Source of the DNA: DASVXQ01 sp046727955
Lineage (GTDB): Bacteria > Actinomycetota > CALGFH01
Assembly (NCBI GenBank): GCA_046727955.1
Contig: JBKPDO010000137.1
Coordinates: 1 to 40,979, forward strand
Direction: 5' to 3'
Length of the DNA stretch: 40,979 nucleotides
Both the position numbers and the translations under genes were made by a program. This document shows, piece by piece, positions 7,869 to 15,222 of this stretch (positions are counted from its first letter, which is position 1; each line of letters begins with the position of its first letter). Under the pieces are notes generated by a model. It saw only the letters and a program-made list of their open reading frames with translations. It was not told where the DNA came from and made no database searches.

Positions 7869-9135
7869 CCGACTTGCCCCTTCCGGTCGGGCGGCCACCG
7901 GAACCGGGCTTGCGCCCACCTCCCGCGCCGGGCCGCCCAGCCTGCCTGGATCTCGCCTCGCCCCCCTCCTTGGCCGCGCCGCCGGCCTGCTGCGCGCCGG
8001 CCTGCTGCGCGCCAGCCTCCCGCGCACGCGGCTGCTGCCCACCAGTCCCCTGGCCACCAGCCTCCCGCGCACGCGGCTGCTGCCCGCCAGCCTGCTGCGC
8101 GCCGGCCTGCTGCGCGCCAGCCTCCTGGCCACCAGCCTGCTGCGCGCCGGCCTGCTGCGCGCCGGCCTGCCGCGCACCACCCTGCCGCGCGCGTGACTGC
8201 TGCCGGCGTGACTGCTGCCCGCGTGACGGTGCGCCGCTCCTGCTCTTTCCGCTTCCGGCGCCTCCGCTACCGTTCTTCGCAGTGCTCTGCTGCTGCCTCG
8301 GCTTGGATGCTTCCGAAGGCTGCACCAAGCTGCGGAAGGCTGCCAGCGCGCCTAGTCCCTTGCGAGTCTGCCCCTGCCCATCGGTCGCCGCGGTGCCTGT
8401 GGCGGCGGTCGCCGCAGCCGCCGGGGACTGGTAGTTGCGAAGCAGGACCCACTGCTGGCCCATGCTCCACAGGTTGGTGGTCACCCAGTAGAGGACAACC
8501 GCCAGCGGCACGTTGACCGCGAAGATCACGAACAGCAACGGCATGAGCCGCAGCAGCATCTGTTGCTGCGGGTTGACTTCCGTGGTCTGTTTGGCCATGA
8601 GCTGACGTTGCGAGATGTACGTCGTCACCGCCATCGCGATGATCAGAAAGAGAATCGTCAGACCCGGGCCTGAGGCGAGCTTCTCCCCCCATCCTGAGAG
8701 CGTGCTCCAGCGATCCTCGAGCGGCACGCCGAAGAACGTCTTGCCGAGAAGGATGTTTGGCGCTCCGCCGATGTTCTTACTGTAGATGACTCGGTATAGC
8801 GCCCAGAAGAAGGGAAGTTGCGCCGCGAGGGGCCAGCAACCGGCCAAAGGGTTGAAGCCGCGCTCGCGGTAGAGCTTCATCAGCTCCTCTTGGAGCTTCT
8901 GCTTGTCGTTCTTGTACTTCGCCTGAAGCTTCTTGAGCTCTGGCTGCAGCTCCTGCATGACTCGCGTCGAGCGGACCTGCTTCACCGTCAACGGGATCAG
9001 GACGAGGCGCACCGAGATCGTCAGCAGCACGATCGAGAACCAGAAGCTCTGGCCGCCCAGCACCGGTTCGGTGGCGTTCTGGAAGAATTTCAGGACGGAG
9101 TACAGCGCGTCCCGGAAGGCGTCAAAGATCTCCAC
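7840..9135 (-). CDS. yidC: Membrane protein insertase YidC
   Basis: YidC/Oxa1 insertase, 431 residues, which inserts membrane proteins alone or with SecYEG. Core membrane segments are at about 31-53 (FWFSIVLLTISVRLVLIPLT, with the conserved groove Arg43), 101-118, 158-176 and 199-225. The cytoplasmic coiled region lies between the first two (LKKLQAKYKNDKQKLQEELM). From about residue 237 the tail is an unusually long low-complexity extension. It is rich in Gln, Ala, Gly and Arg, built from units such as AGAQQAGAQQAGG and QQPRAREAGGQ, and ends with a basic run QQRRSKR. A basic tail can help ribosome binding, but this repeat block is far longer than needed. The start MEIFDAFRDALYSV is a plausible short N-terminus for the Gram-positive type. 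It follows yidD and precedes jag in one operon. Confidence 0.97.
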   Translation of the reverse strand: MEIFDAFRDALYSVLKFFQNATEPVLGGQSFWFSIVLLTISVRLVLIPLTVKQVRSTRVMQELQPELKKLQAKYKNDKQKLQEELMKLYRERGFNPLAGCWPLAAQLPFFWALYRVIYSKNIGGAPNILLGKTFFGVPLEDRWSTLSGWGEKLASGPGLTILFLIIAMAVTTYISQRQLMAKQTTEVNPQQQMLLRLMPLLFVIFAVNVPLAVVLYWVTTNLWSMGQQWVLLRNYQSPAAAATAATGTAATDGQGQTRKGLGALAAFRSLVQPSEASKPRQQQSTAKNGSGGAGSGKSRSGAPSRGQQSRRQQSRARQGGARQAGAQQAGAQQAGGQEAGAQQAGAQQAGGQQPRAREAGGQGTGGQQPRAREAGAQQAGAQQAGGAAKEGGEARSRQAGRPGAGGGRKPGSGGRPTGRGKSGGQQRRSKR

Positions 9136-9190
9136 AAAGAGCCTCTCTCGACCCGTCTGACGTTGCGTCTGACGTGTTCGTGTTCACTAC

Positions 9191-9481
9191 TCACCGTACC
9201 GCGGACGGCGCGCGATGACCTGACCGGCGCGGAGGAGGGACATGGTCGATCCCTCCAGGGTGGAATGGCTGGCACTTCGCCAAGCGGCGTAGGGCGAGCC
9301 AAGAGCCACGCAGCGCGCCGTGCAGCTCGATCGCCGTCTTAGCGTACTCGGAACATGAGGGATAGAAGCGGCATCGCGGCCCTAGGGCCGGGCTGATCCA
9401 TCGCTGGTATCCGCGGATGGCGGCGACCAACGCTCGTCCCCCCAAACTGTGTCGCGATTCTCTGCGCAAGCCGCGACTCAC
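9191..9481 (-). CDS. yidD: Membrane protein insertion efficiency factor YidD
   Basis: A 96-residue YidD protein, a small amphipathic membrane-associated factor that assists YidC. The hallmark reads GYQRWISPALGPRCRFYPSC then SEYAKTAIELHGALRGSWLA and HPGGIDHVPP, including the conserved YPSCSEYA block with two cysteines. The GTG start at 9481 overlaps the rnpA stop (GTGA), so translation is coupled. The C-terminus past HVPP is an unremarkable basic tail. Confidence 0.96.
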   Translation of the reverse strand: MSRGLRRESRHSLGGRALVAAIRGYQRWISPALGPRCRFYPSCSEYAKTAIELHGALRGSWLALRRLAKCQPFHPGGIDHVPPPRRSGHRAPSAVR

Positions 9482-9831
9482 CCCCTGCCGCCGGCGCGGA
9501 GCCCCGCTGCGGCCAGCACGCTCCGCATGTCCGTGGCGACGTCGCGGTACGACGCCCCGGCAACCGACGGACGAGCGACGACGACCAGATCCAGGCCCTC
9601 CGGGATCTCCCTGCCCTCCAGCCGGAGCGCTTCCCGCAGCAACCGCTTGGCCCGGTTGCGAGCGACGGCGCCACCCACCTTCCGGCTCACGACGAACCCG
9701 GCCCGGGGCGGCCCGCCCCCGGTCGCGCGCTTGGCGACGTACATCACGACCGACCCTTGGGCATACGACCGACCGGTGGTGAACACGGACCGGAATGCCG
9801 CGGGGGAGCTCAGGCGGTTGACGGTGGCCAT
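9478..9831 (-). CDS. rnpA: Ribonuclease P protein component
   Basis: RNase P protein subunit, 117 residues, which binds the catalytic RNA and helps it cleave tRNA 5' leaders. It starts MATVNRLSSPAAFRSVFTTG. GFVVSRKVGGAVARNRAKRL then LREALRL follows, with the conserved RNR motif (A-R-N-R-A-K-R), and LDLVVVARP forms the last strand. The ATG at 9831 is chosen because family homology starts at MATVNRL. The frame extends further upstream but into rpmH. The C-terminus overlaps yidD by 4 nt. Confidence 0.97.
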   Translation of the reverse strand: MATVNRLSSPAAFRSVFTTGRSYAQGSVVMYVAKRATGGGPPRAGFVVSRKVGGAVARNRAKRLLREALRLEGREIPEGLDLVVVARPSVAGASYRDVATDMRSVLAAAGLRAGGRG

Positions 9832-9841
9832 ATCTGTCTTC

Positions 9842-9976
9842 CTAGGCGGAGAGGCGCTGGCGGCCCTTGGCCCGGCGCCGAGCGAGGATGGCGCGACCAG
9901 CGCGGGTCCGCATACGAAGGCGGAAGCCGTGCGTCTTCGCACGTTTACGGTTGTTCGGTTGGAATGTGCGCTTCAC
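9842..9976 (-). CDS. rpmH: 50S ribosomal protein L34
   Basis: A 44-residue L34 of the large ribosomal subunit: MKRTFQPNNRKRAKTHGFRL then RMRTRAGRAILARRRAKGRQ and RLSA. This is the textbook sequence and length, too short for usual ORF cut-offs. Translation starts at GTG (9976), and the stop is TAG at 9842-9844, 11 bp before the rnpA start. It is the first gene of the left-going operon. A good promoter lies at 10051-10080. Confidence 0.97.
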   Translation of the reverse strand: MKRTFQPNNRKRAKTHGFRLRMRTRAGRAILARRRAKGRQRLSA

Positions 9977-10050
9977 GAGGACGACTCCCTTAAGCCGGTC
10001 GTGGTGGAAGGCAGGCAAAGGTCCGGTGCAGAGACGGCACCGAAGACCCG

Positions 10051-10080
10051 ATGGTACGGGCCTCTGAAACCAGGCGTCAA
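10051..10080 (-). promoter_or_regulatory. rpmH operon promoter
   Basis: On the minus strand TTGACG (10080-10075), an 18-bp spacer and TACCAT (10056-10051) form a sigma-70-type promoter. Transcription would start near 10044, about 70 nt upstream of rpmH. Confidence 0.6.
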
Positions 10081-10199
10081 CGCGGACACCGTTGCTCTGG
10101 CCCTCCGACGGGACCGCCCCCCACGGTACCTATCCGTCGCGGCTTTTTGCATCACCGACACGGCCAGTCCTACGCCCGCCCTGGCACCGACACTCGAGT

Positions 10200-10445
10200 G
10201 CTCCAGTGGCCTGGGGATGACTTGGGGACGGGATGTTGACGGGCGGGGGACAACTCTGCCAGGCGCCGCCGACGGCATGAGCCTGGGGACAGCGACGGAT
10301 CTCGTCCCCAGGCCGACCGGGACAGCCACCCACGGGATGAGCAGCACTGACACGTAGACATCCACATACCCACAGGACCGATGACTCTGACGGGTTTTCT
10401 TAGTTCTTCCTTCTCTTCAAACCAATGCCTGGGGACAGCCAGTAG
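10200..10445. repeat. dnaA-flanking repeat, copy A (upstream)
   Basis: This block is repeated, diverged but collinear, downstream of dnaA (copy B). In the best 60 bases, 10321-10380 against 12476-12535, 52 are identical. Shared landmarks are GCCTGGGGACAG at 10281-10292 and 10427-10438, the inverted GTCCCCAGGC at 10304-10313, a TGTTGACGGGC element, and a pyrimidine-rich TTCTTCCTTCTCTTCA stretch. It lies between the rpmH promoter and the DnaA boxes and contains no gene. Confidence 0.85.
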
Positions 10446-10895
10446 ACGTTCTGATCCGAACAGGCTCCGGGGGTTTGGGTGGAACTCCCCCGGGCTCGTG
10501 GCGCCATGAGCCCGGGCAGAAGTGACGTGGAATGACTTGAGGGACGACTGCAGGACTCTGTCCACAGAACTGGCCTGTTGTCCACATGCTGTGGATAATG
10601 AGTAGACTTTCGTAGCGAAGTGGACTAATCGGGGTGTAGCGGGTATCTTGGCAGGATGGATGACGAGCAAGAGTCTTCCACAAGAACTGCCAAGAGCCTT
10701 GAGGAGGCCCAAGCGGCGATGCTATTCTCCGGCCGCCTTCACTTCAGCGGCCCACGCGTTCGGCCCGGCTTCCCCGTTACGGCCTTTCTGCTCGCTTGGC
10801 GAGGTTTCGCCGTCTCTCCCGGTACCAACTGTGGTGGGGCTCCCGCATCCATAAGGGGGTTAGTTCTCCACACCTGTGGACGAGGGTGTGGATAT
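10358..10895. other. Probable oriC: DnaA-box cluster
   Basis: DnaA boxes lie in the rpmH-dnaA spacer. The perfect one is TTATCCACA on the minus strand at 10590-10598. One-mismatch forms are CTGTCCACA-type at 10558-10566 (two mismatches), TTGTCCACA at 10578-10586, TTCTCCACA at 10864-10872, ATATCCACA-type (minus) at 10887-10895 and TCGTCCACA-type (minus) at 10875-10883. A weaker ACATCCACA is at 10358. The boxes form two groups, 10558-10598 and 10864-10895, on either side of the probable dnaA promoter. T-rich stretches near 10395-10420 could be the unwinding zone. Position between rpmH and dnaA is the standard actinobacterial oriC site. Confidence 0.85.
10699..10728 (+). promoter_or_regulatory. 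Candidate dnaA promoter
   Basis: TTGAGG (10699-10704), an 18-bp spacer and TATTCT (10723-10728), with a TG one base ahead of the -10, make a plausible promoter. It would give a leader of about 240 nt that contains the second DnaA-box group, allowing autoregulation by DnaA. Confidence 0.4.
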
Positions 10896-10975
10896 GTAGT
10901 CCGCAAGGGTCTCTCTGGGTCGCAGAAGAGTGGTGTGCCGCGGGAACCCGAGCACCGGAAAGGGGCGAGAGGACG

Positions 10976-12331
10976 GTGGCCGAGGAACTCCATGATGATG
11001 CGGCAGCGATCTGGACCACCTGTCTTGAGTCGCTGGACGGCGCGGGATCGACGCACAAGGCGTGGCTGGCGCAGACGCGCCCTGTCTCGATCGTGGGGGA
11101 CACGCTGGTCTTGGCCGTGCCGGACGAGTTTGTCAAGGAGTGGGTGGAGCAGCGCTACGCGCCGACCGTCCTCGCGGCGCTCGCTCGCAGCGCGGGGCGC
11201 CCGCTGGACATCCGGGTCACGGTTCGCGAAGTGGAGGAGATCGGCGACGACGAGCAGCGTCCGGCGACCCCGCCGCAGATCCCGAGTGACCGCCCACAGC
11301 TCACGCCGAAGTACACCTTCGAGCGGTTCGTCATCGGGTCATCCAACCGTTTCGCACACGCCGCCGCGGTCGCCGTGGCGGAGGCGCCGGCGAAGTCCTA
11401 CAACCCCCTGTTCATCTACGGGGGTGCCGGGCTCGGCAAGACTCACCTGCTGCATGCCATCGGCCACTACGCCGGCAACCTCTACCCGCAGCTTCGCATC
11501 CGCTACGTGACCAGCGAGCAGTTCACCAACGACTTCATCAACGCCATCCGCGACGACCGGGCAGGAGCCTTCCAGCGCCGCTACCGCGACAACGACATCC
11601 TGCTCATCGATGACATCCAGTTCTTGGAGGGAAAGGAGCGCACTCAGGAGGAGTTCTTCCACACCTTCAACGCGTTGCACAATGCTGACAAGCAGATCGT
11701 CATCTCGTCGGACCGGCCGCCCAAGCAGATCGCGACCCTTGAGGATCGCCTTCGCAGTCGGTTCGAATGGGGCCTGATCACCGACATCCAGCCTCCGGAT
11801 CTGGAGACGAGGATCGCCATCCTGCGTAAGAAGTCGAGCGCGGACGGCCTGAACGTACCGGACGACGTGCTGTCGTTCATCGCCTCGAAGGTGCAGTCGA
11901 ACATTCGCGAGCTCGAGGGTGCGCTGATCCGCGTCACCGCCTTCGCCTCGCTGAACCGCAGCCCGATCGACCTGTCGCTCGCCGAGATCGTGCTCAAGGA
12001 CCTCTTCCCCGACGAGGGTAGCCACGAGGTCTCGGTCCCCATCATCATGGCCGAGACCGCCTCCTACTTCGGCGTCACCATCGAGGACCTCACGGGCTCG
12101 AGCCGGTCGCGCCTTCTCGTCACCGCAAGGCAGATGGCCATGTACCTCACACGCGAGCTCACCGATCTGTCGCTCCCGAAGATCGGTCAGGCCTTCGGAG
12201 GCAGGGACCACACCACGGTGATGCACGCCTCGCAGAAGATCCGTGGACTGATGCGCGAGCGCCGCAGCATCTACAACCAGGTCCAGGAGCTCACCAACCG
12301 GATCAAGCTCCGGGCGCAGCAGGGAGCGTGA
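10976..12331 (+). CDS. dnaA: Chromosomal replication initiator DnaA
   Basis: DnaA, 451 residues, an AAA+ ATPase that binds DnaA boxes and opens oriC. Domain I spans about 1-85 (AAAIWTTCLESLDGAGSTHK). A short domain II ends near residue 110, and domain III starts PKYTFERFVIGSSNRFAHAA. Walker A is GGAGLGKTH (149-157), Walker B ILLIDD (208-213), and NIRELEGALIRV follows. Domain IV ends with the DnaA signature GGRDHTTVMHA. I chose GTG at 10976, preceded by GAGAGGA, since domain I starts just after it. The frame is open further upstream, but that part is the origin spacer with DnaA boxes. The linker is short for an actinobacterium (Streptomyces DnaA is much longer). Confidence 0.98.
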   Translation: MAEELHDDAAAIWTTCLESLDGAGSTHKAWLAQTRPVSIVGDTLVLAVPDEFVKEWVEQRYAPTVLAALARSAGRPLDIRVTVREVEEIGDDEQRPATPPQIPSDRPQLTPKYTFERFVIGSSNRFAHAAAVAVAEAPAKSYNPLFIYGGAGLGKTHLLHAIGHYAGNLYPQLRIRYVTSEQFTNDFINAIRDDRAGAFQRRYRDNDILLIDDIQFLEGKERTQEEFFHTFNALHNADKQIVISSDRPPKQIATLEDRLRSRFEWGLITDIQPPDLETRIAILRKKSSADGLNVPDDVLSFIASKVQSNIRELEGALIRVTAFASLNRSPIDLSLAEIVLKDLFPDEGSHEVSVPIIMAETASYFGVTIEDLTGSSRSRLLVTARQMAMYLTRELTDLSLPKIGQAFGGRDHTTVMHASQKIRGLMRERRSIYNQVQELTNRIKLRAQQGA

Positions 12332-12339
12332 CAGGGTGG

Positions 12340-12600
12340 TGCTCAGGGTGGGGACGAGTAAGAGACGGACTGTTGACGGGCTGGGGACTGTTGACGGGCT
12401 GGGAACGGTTTCGCCTAGCAACACCGGCGGCAAGCACCTGGCGGCGACGGGGAGCCTGGTCCCCAGGCTGACCGGGACAGCCACCCACGGGACGAGCAGC
12501 GCTGACACGTGGACCTCCACATGCCCGCAGGCCCTGTCGTGGTCACGTGGTTTCTTTGTTCTCTCTTCTCTTCAGAGCAACTGCCTGGGGACAGTTAGTG
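12340..12600. repeat. dnaA-flanking repeat, copy B (downstream)
   Basis: Counterpart of the block at 10200-10445. It keeps GTCCCCAGGC (12459-12468), GCCTGGGGACAG (12583-12594) and the T/C-rich run near 12550-12575 in the same order and spacing (offset about 2155 bp). It fills the whole dnaA-dnaN spacer, contains no gene, and must hold the dnaN promoter. DnaA boxes here are weak at best (a degenerate CTCCACA at 12514-12520). Confidence 0.85.
12368..12403. repeat. 18-bp perfect tandem repeat in dnaA-dnaN spacer
   Basis: GACTGTTGACGGGCTGGG occurs twice in direct succession (12368-12385 and 12386-12403). A single related unit, TGTTGACGGGCGGGG, lies in the upstream copy near 10234. Each unit contains TTGACG, a good -35 hexamer, but no convincing -10 follows at 16-18 bp. 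Confidence 0.75.
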
Positions 12601-12610
12601 GAGGTCGACC

Positions 12611-13705
12611 GTGAAGTTCACGACTGAGCGCGACAGCTTCGCCGATGCGGTTGCCTGGGTGAGCCGCACGGTCTCCACCCGGCCCACGCTGCCCGTGCTT
12701 GGCGGCGCGCTGCTCGAGCTGACCGGGCAGCGACTGCGCCTGGCCTCGACCGACCTCGACCAGACGGGGGAGGCGGTGATCGAGGTCCGCGGCGATACCG
12801 ACGGCAGGGTGGTGGTGCCCGGACGGATCTTCGGTGACGTGGTGCGGAATCTCCCCGCCGGCATGGTCGAGGTGGAGGCCGCGGAGGGGGGGCTCAGCGT
12901 TCGCTGCGGCCAGGTATCGCACGAGCTGCGGCTCCTGGACGCCGAGGACTTCCCCCCGTTGGTCAAGCCGTCGCTCGAGCGTGTCGCCACGCTGCCGGGC
13001 GAGGTGCTCGCCGCCGCGGCGGGACAGGTGTCGCGTGCAGCGTCGCACGACGAGGCCCGGCCCGTTCTCACCGCGGTCCTGTTCGAGGCCGGCGCGGAGG
13101 GCCTGACGCTCGCCGCCACCGACTCGTATCGCCTGGCGGTCCGAGAGCTGGCCTGGACTTGGGCGCACGAGCCGGTGACCGCACTGGTGCCTGCCCGAGC
13201 CATCACCGAGGCGGCGCGTGCCCTGGCGGGTGAAGCCCGGGTGGAGATCGGCCTCGAAGGGCACCAGATCACCTTCTCCGGCGGCGGTCGACAGCTCACG
13301 TCACGGTTGGTGGAGGGGGAGTTCCCAAAGTTCCGCAGCCTGATCCCCACCGGGTTCGAGTGCATAGCGACCATCGATCGTCAGGTACTGCTGGACGCAC
13401 TCAAGCAGGTGGCGCCGTACGGGCAGAACAACAACCCGGTACGGCTGACCTTCGACAGGGACCGCCTGCAGGTCGACGGCAGCCTACAGGACGTCGGCCG
13501 CGGGGCGGCCTCGGTCGAGGCGAAGTACGAGGGAGAGCCGCTGACGGTGGCATTCAACCCAACGTATCTGAGCGACGGCGTCGGCGCGGTGGAGGACAAC
13601 GAGGTGGTCGTCGAAGTGCAGGATGGCGTCAAGCCGGCGCTGGTCCATGGTAAGGAACGTCAGGGCTTCCTCTACCTGCTGATGCCAGTCCGCCTGCCTG
13701 GGTAG
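12611..13705 (+). CDS. dnaN: DNA polymerase III sliding clamp (beta)
   Basis: Beta clamp, 364 residues, the ring that tethers polymerase III and recruits repair factors. It starts MKFTTERDSFADAVAWVSRT, with VSRTVSTRPTLPVLGGALLE typical of domain 1. LPGEVLAAAAGQVSRAASHD and RPVLTAVLFEAGAEGLTLAA begin domain 2, and the C-terminal GFLYLLMPVRLPG is the conserved clamp end (normally MPxRL). The start is GTG at 12611, preceded by GGAGG nine bases upstream. Length is normal for the family. It is followed 39 bp downstream by recF. Confidence 0.98.
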   Translation: MKFTTERDSFADAVAWVSRTVSTRPTLPVLGGALLELTGQRLRLASTDLDQTGEAVIEVRGDTDGRVVVPGRIFGDVVRNLPAGMVEVEAAEGGLSVRCGQVSHELRLLDAEDFPPLVKPSLERVATLPGEVLAAAAGQVSRAASHDEARPVLTAVLFEAGAEGLTLAATDSYRLAVRELAWTWAHEPVTALVPARAITEAARALAGEARVEIGLEGHQITFSGGGRQLTSRLVEGEFPKFRSLIPTGFECIATIDRQVLLDALKQVAPYGQNNNPVRLTFDRDRLQVDGSLQDVGRGAASVEAKYEGEPLTVAFNPTYLSDGVGAVEDNEVVVEVQDGVKPALVHGKERQGFLYLLMPVRLPG

Positions 13706-13744
13706 GGCCCCACCGCCTTCGCGCCGTGACCGCCAGACCGTCCG

Positions 13745-14872
13745 ATGCACCTCGAGCGACTGGAGCTGATCGACTTCCGGAACCATCCGGCCGTCGTCGT
13801 GGACCTGCCACCTGGGCCGTCGATGCTCCTCGGGCCCAATGGCGCCGGCAAGACGAACGTGCTCGAGGCGGTCGGCTATCTGGCCACGCTGGGGTCGCAC
13901 CGCCCGGGGCAGGAGTCCAGCCTGGTTCGAGTTGGAGCTGACGCCGCGGTCGTTCGGGCGGCCGCGGTCCGCGACAGCCGCACTATCCTGATCGACCTCG
14001 AGATTCGACCCGGCGCCGGGCTTCGCGGGCGGGTCAACCGGGCGCCGGTGCCGCGGGCCCGGGACCTTCTCGGGATGGTCCGCGCGACGCTCTTTGCCCC
14101 TGAGGACCTGGCCATGGTCCGAGGCGATCCCGAGGAGCGCCGGCGCTTCCTCGACGCCCTCGCGGTGCAGCGGCTCCCCCGCTATCTAGCGATCAGGCAG
14201 GACTACGAACGGATCCTTCGGCAGCGGAACACCCTGCTCCGGAGCACCGGCGGCCGCTTGCCTCCCGGTGATGGGCTGGCGACACTGGACGTTTGGGACG
14301 AGAAGCTGGCGAGCGCGGGCGCGGAACTGTGGGCCGGGCGCTTGCGCTTGGTGGAGGTTCTTCGGCCGTTGGTCGAGCGTGCCTACCAGGAGCTGGCCTC
14401 GCAGCCTGACCCGGTGGAGATGACCTATGTCTCGTCGGTGCTCGGGACCGAGGAGCTCGAGCCGGAGCCGTCGGCCCTCGCCCGGGCGGTGCGGGAGCGG
14501 CTCGCGGCGGATCGACCACGCGAGGTGGAGCGTGGGATGACCCTCTCCGGGCCGCATCGGGATGACCTGGTGCTGACCCTGCGCGGGCTCCCGGCTCGCA
14601 CGCACGCATCGCACGGGGAGGCGTGGTCGCTGGCCCTGGCCTTCCGTCTCGGCGCGCACCGGCTTCTGGCGAATGAGGGTGAGGAGCCGATCCTGTTGCT
14701 CGACGACGTCTTCACTGAGCTCGACCGGCGGAGGCGCGAGCGGCTGGTCGACCTGGCGATGGCGGTCGAGCAGTCGATTATCACCGCGTCGCTGGTCGAA
14801 GAATTGCCGGAGCAGCTGAAGGCGACGATGTTTCACGTGGAACCAGGCAAGATCACACGAGAGGAGCTATGA
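13745..14872 (+). CDS. recF: DNA replication/repair protein RecF
   Basis: RecF, 375 residues, an SMC-like ATPase that helps load RecA at single-strand gaps. MHLERLELIDFRNHPAVVVD opens the protein, and Walker A GPNGAGKT lies at 30-37. The family stretch MVRGDPEERRRFLDALAVQR follows, then the signature motif MTLSGPHRDDL. The C-terminal Walker B is ILLLDDVFTELDRRRRERLV. Length is normal. The last codons contain a parS-like site (14829-14844), encoding TMFHVEP. It sits between dnaN and the DUF721 gene. Confidence 0.98.
   Translation: MHLERLELIDFRNHPAVVVDLPPGPSMLLGPNGAGKTNVLEAVGYLATLGSHRPGQESSLVRVGADAAVVRAAAVRDSRTILIDLEIRPGAGLRGRVNRAPVPRARDLLGMVRATLFAPEDLAMVRGDPEERRRFLDALAVQRLPRYLAIRQDYERILRQRNTLLRSTGGRLPPGDGLATLDVWDEKLASAGAELWAGRLRLVEVLRPLVERAYQELASQPDPVEMTYVSSVLGTEELEPEPSALARAVRERLAADRPREVERGMTLSGPHRDDLVLTLRGLPARTHASHGEAWSLALAFRLGAHRLLANEGEEPILLLDDVFTELDRRRRERLVDLAMAVEQSIITASLVEELPEQLKATMFHVEPGKITREEL
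14829..14844. other. parS-like site inside recF
   Basis: TGTTTCACGTGGAACC differs from the parS consensus at two of 16 positions (A to G in the right arm, and the last base). The core GTTTCACGTGGAAC is a variant also used by ParB elsewhere. Together with the perfect site at 2656-2673 it brackets the origin. Confidence 0.6.
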
Positions 14873-14895
14873 GCCCGTGATCGACTGGCAGGACC

Positions 14896-15222
14896 ATGAG
14901 CCGTGATCCACGCCCGGTCGGGGAGGAGATCGAGCGGGTGCTCCGGTCACGCGGCTGGCAGCAGCGGCTCTTGGAGGCACGCGTCCTAGCGCGATGGCCG
15001 GACGTGGTGGGCGAGGCGGTGGCCGTCCACTGTCAGCCCCGCGAGCTAGAGAACAATGGGACGCTCCTGGTCGCGGCGGACTCGGCGGCATGGGCGACCC
15101 AGCTCTCGTACCTTCGGGGGACCCTACTCGATCGCCTCGCCACGATCGTGGGACCCGGGCTGGTGAAGCAGGTGCGCATCCGCACCGAGGGGGCAAGGAG
15201 CCAGCGCGGCGGCTGGCGCTGA
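14896..15222 (+). CDS. DUF721 protein (DciA-like)
   Basis: A 108-residue DUF721 protein. In bacteria lacking DnaC-type loaders this family (DciA) interacts with the replicative helicase DnaB and promotes its loading. The core reads EEIERVLRSRGWQQRLLEAR, then VLARWPDVVGEAVAVHCQPR and TLLVAADSAAWATQLSYLRG, then LLDRLATIVGPGLVKQVRIR. Trp54 and the W-A-x-Q-L segment are family hallmarks. ATG at 14896 is used; no strong Shine-Dalgarno is visible. Its place between recF and gyrB is the standard actinobacterial position. Confidence 0.92.
   Translation: MSRDPRPVGEEIERVLRSRGWQQRLLEARVLARWPDVVGEAVAVHCQPRELENNGTLLVAADSAAWATQLSYLRGTLLDRLATIVGPGLVKQVRIRTEGARSQRGGWR

Noticed and set aside
10796..10975. 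N-terminal extension of dnaA to 10796
   Set aside because: Covers DnaA boxes and has no domain I homology; GTG 10976 with GAGAGGA is better.
10656..11510. 284-codon frame upstream of and overlapping dnaA
   Set aside because: Overlaps DnaA boxes and the dnaA gene in another frame; sequence is not protein-like.
11339..12520. 393-codon minus-strand frame over dnaA and copy B
   Set aside because: Antisense shadow; the start of the frame only resembles the one in copy A because the DNA is duplicated.
12541..12560. CACGTG in the dnaA-dnaN spacer as another parS
   Set aside because: Flanking bases (GGTCACGTGGTTTC) match only half of the site.
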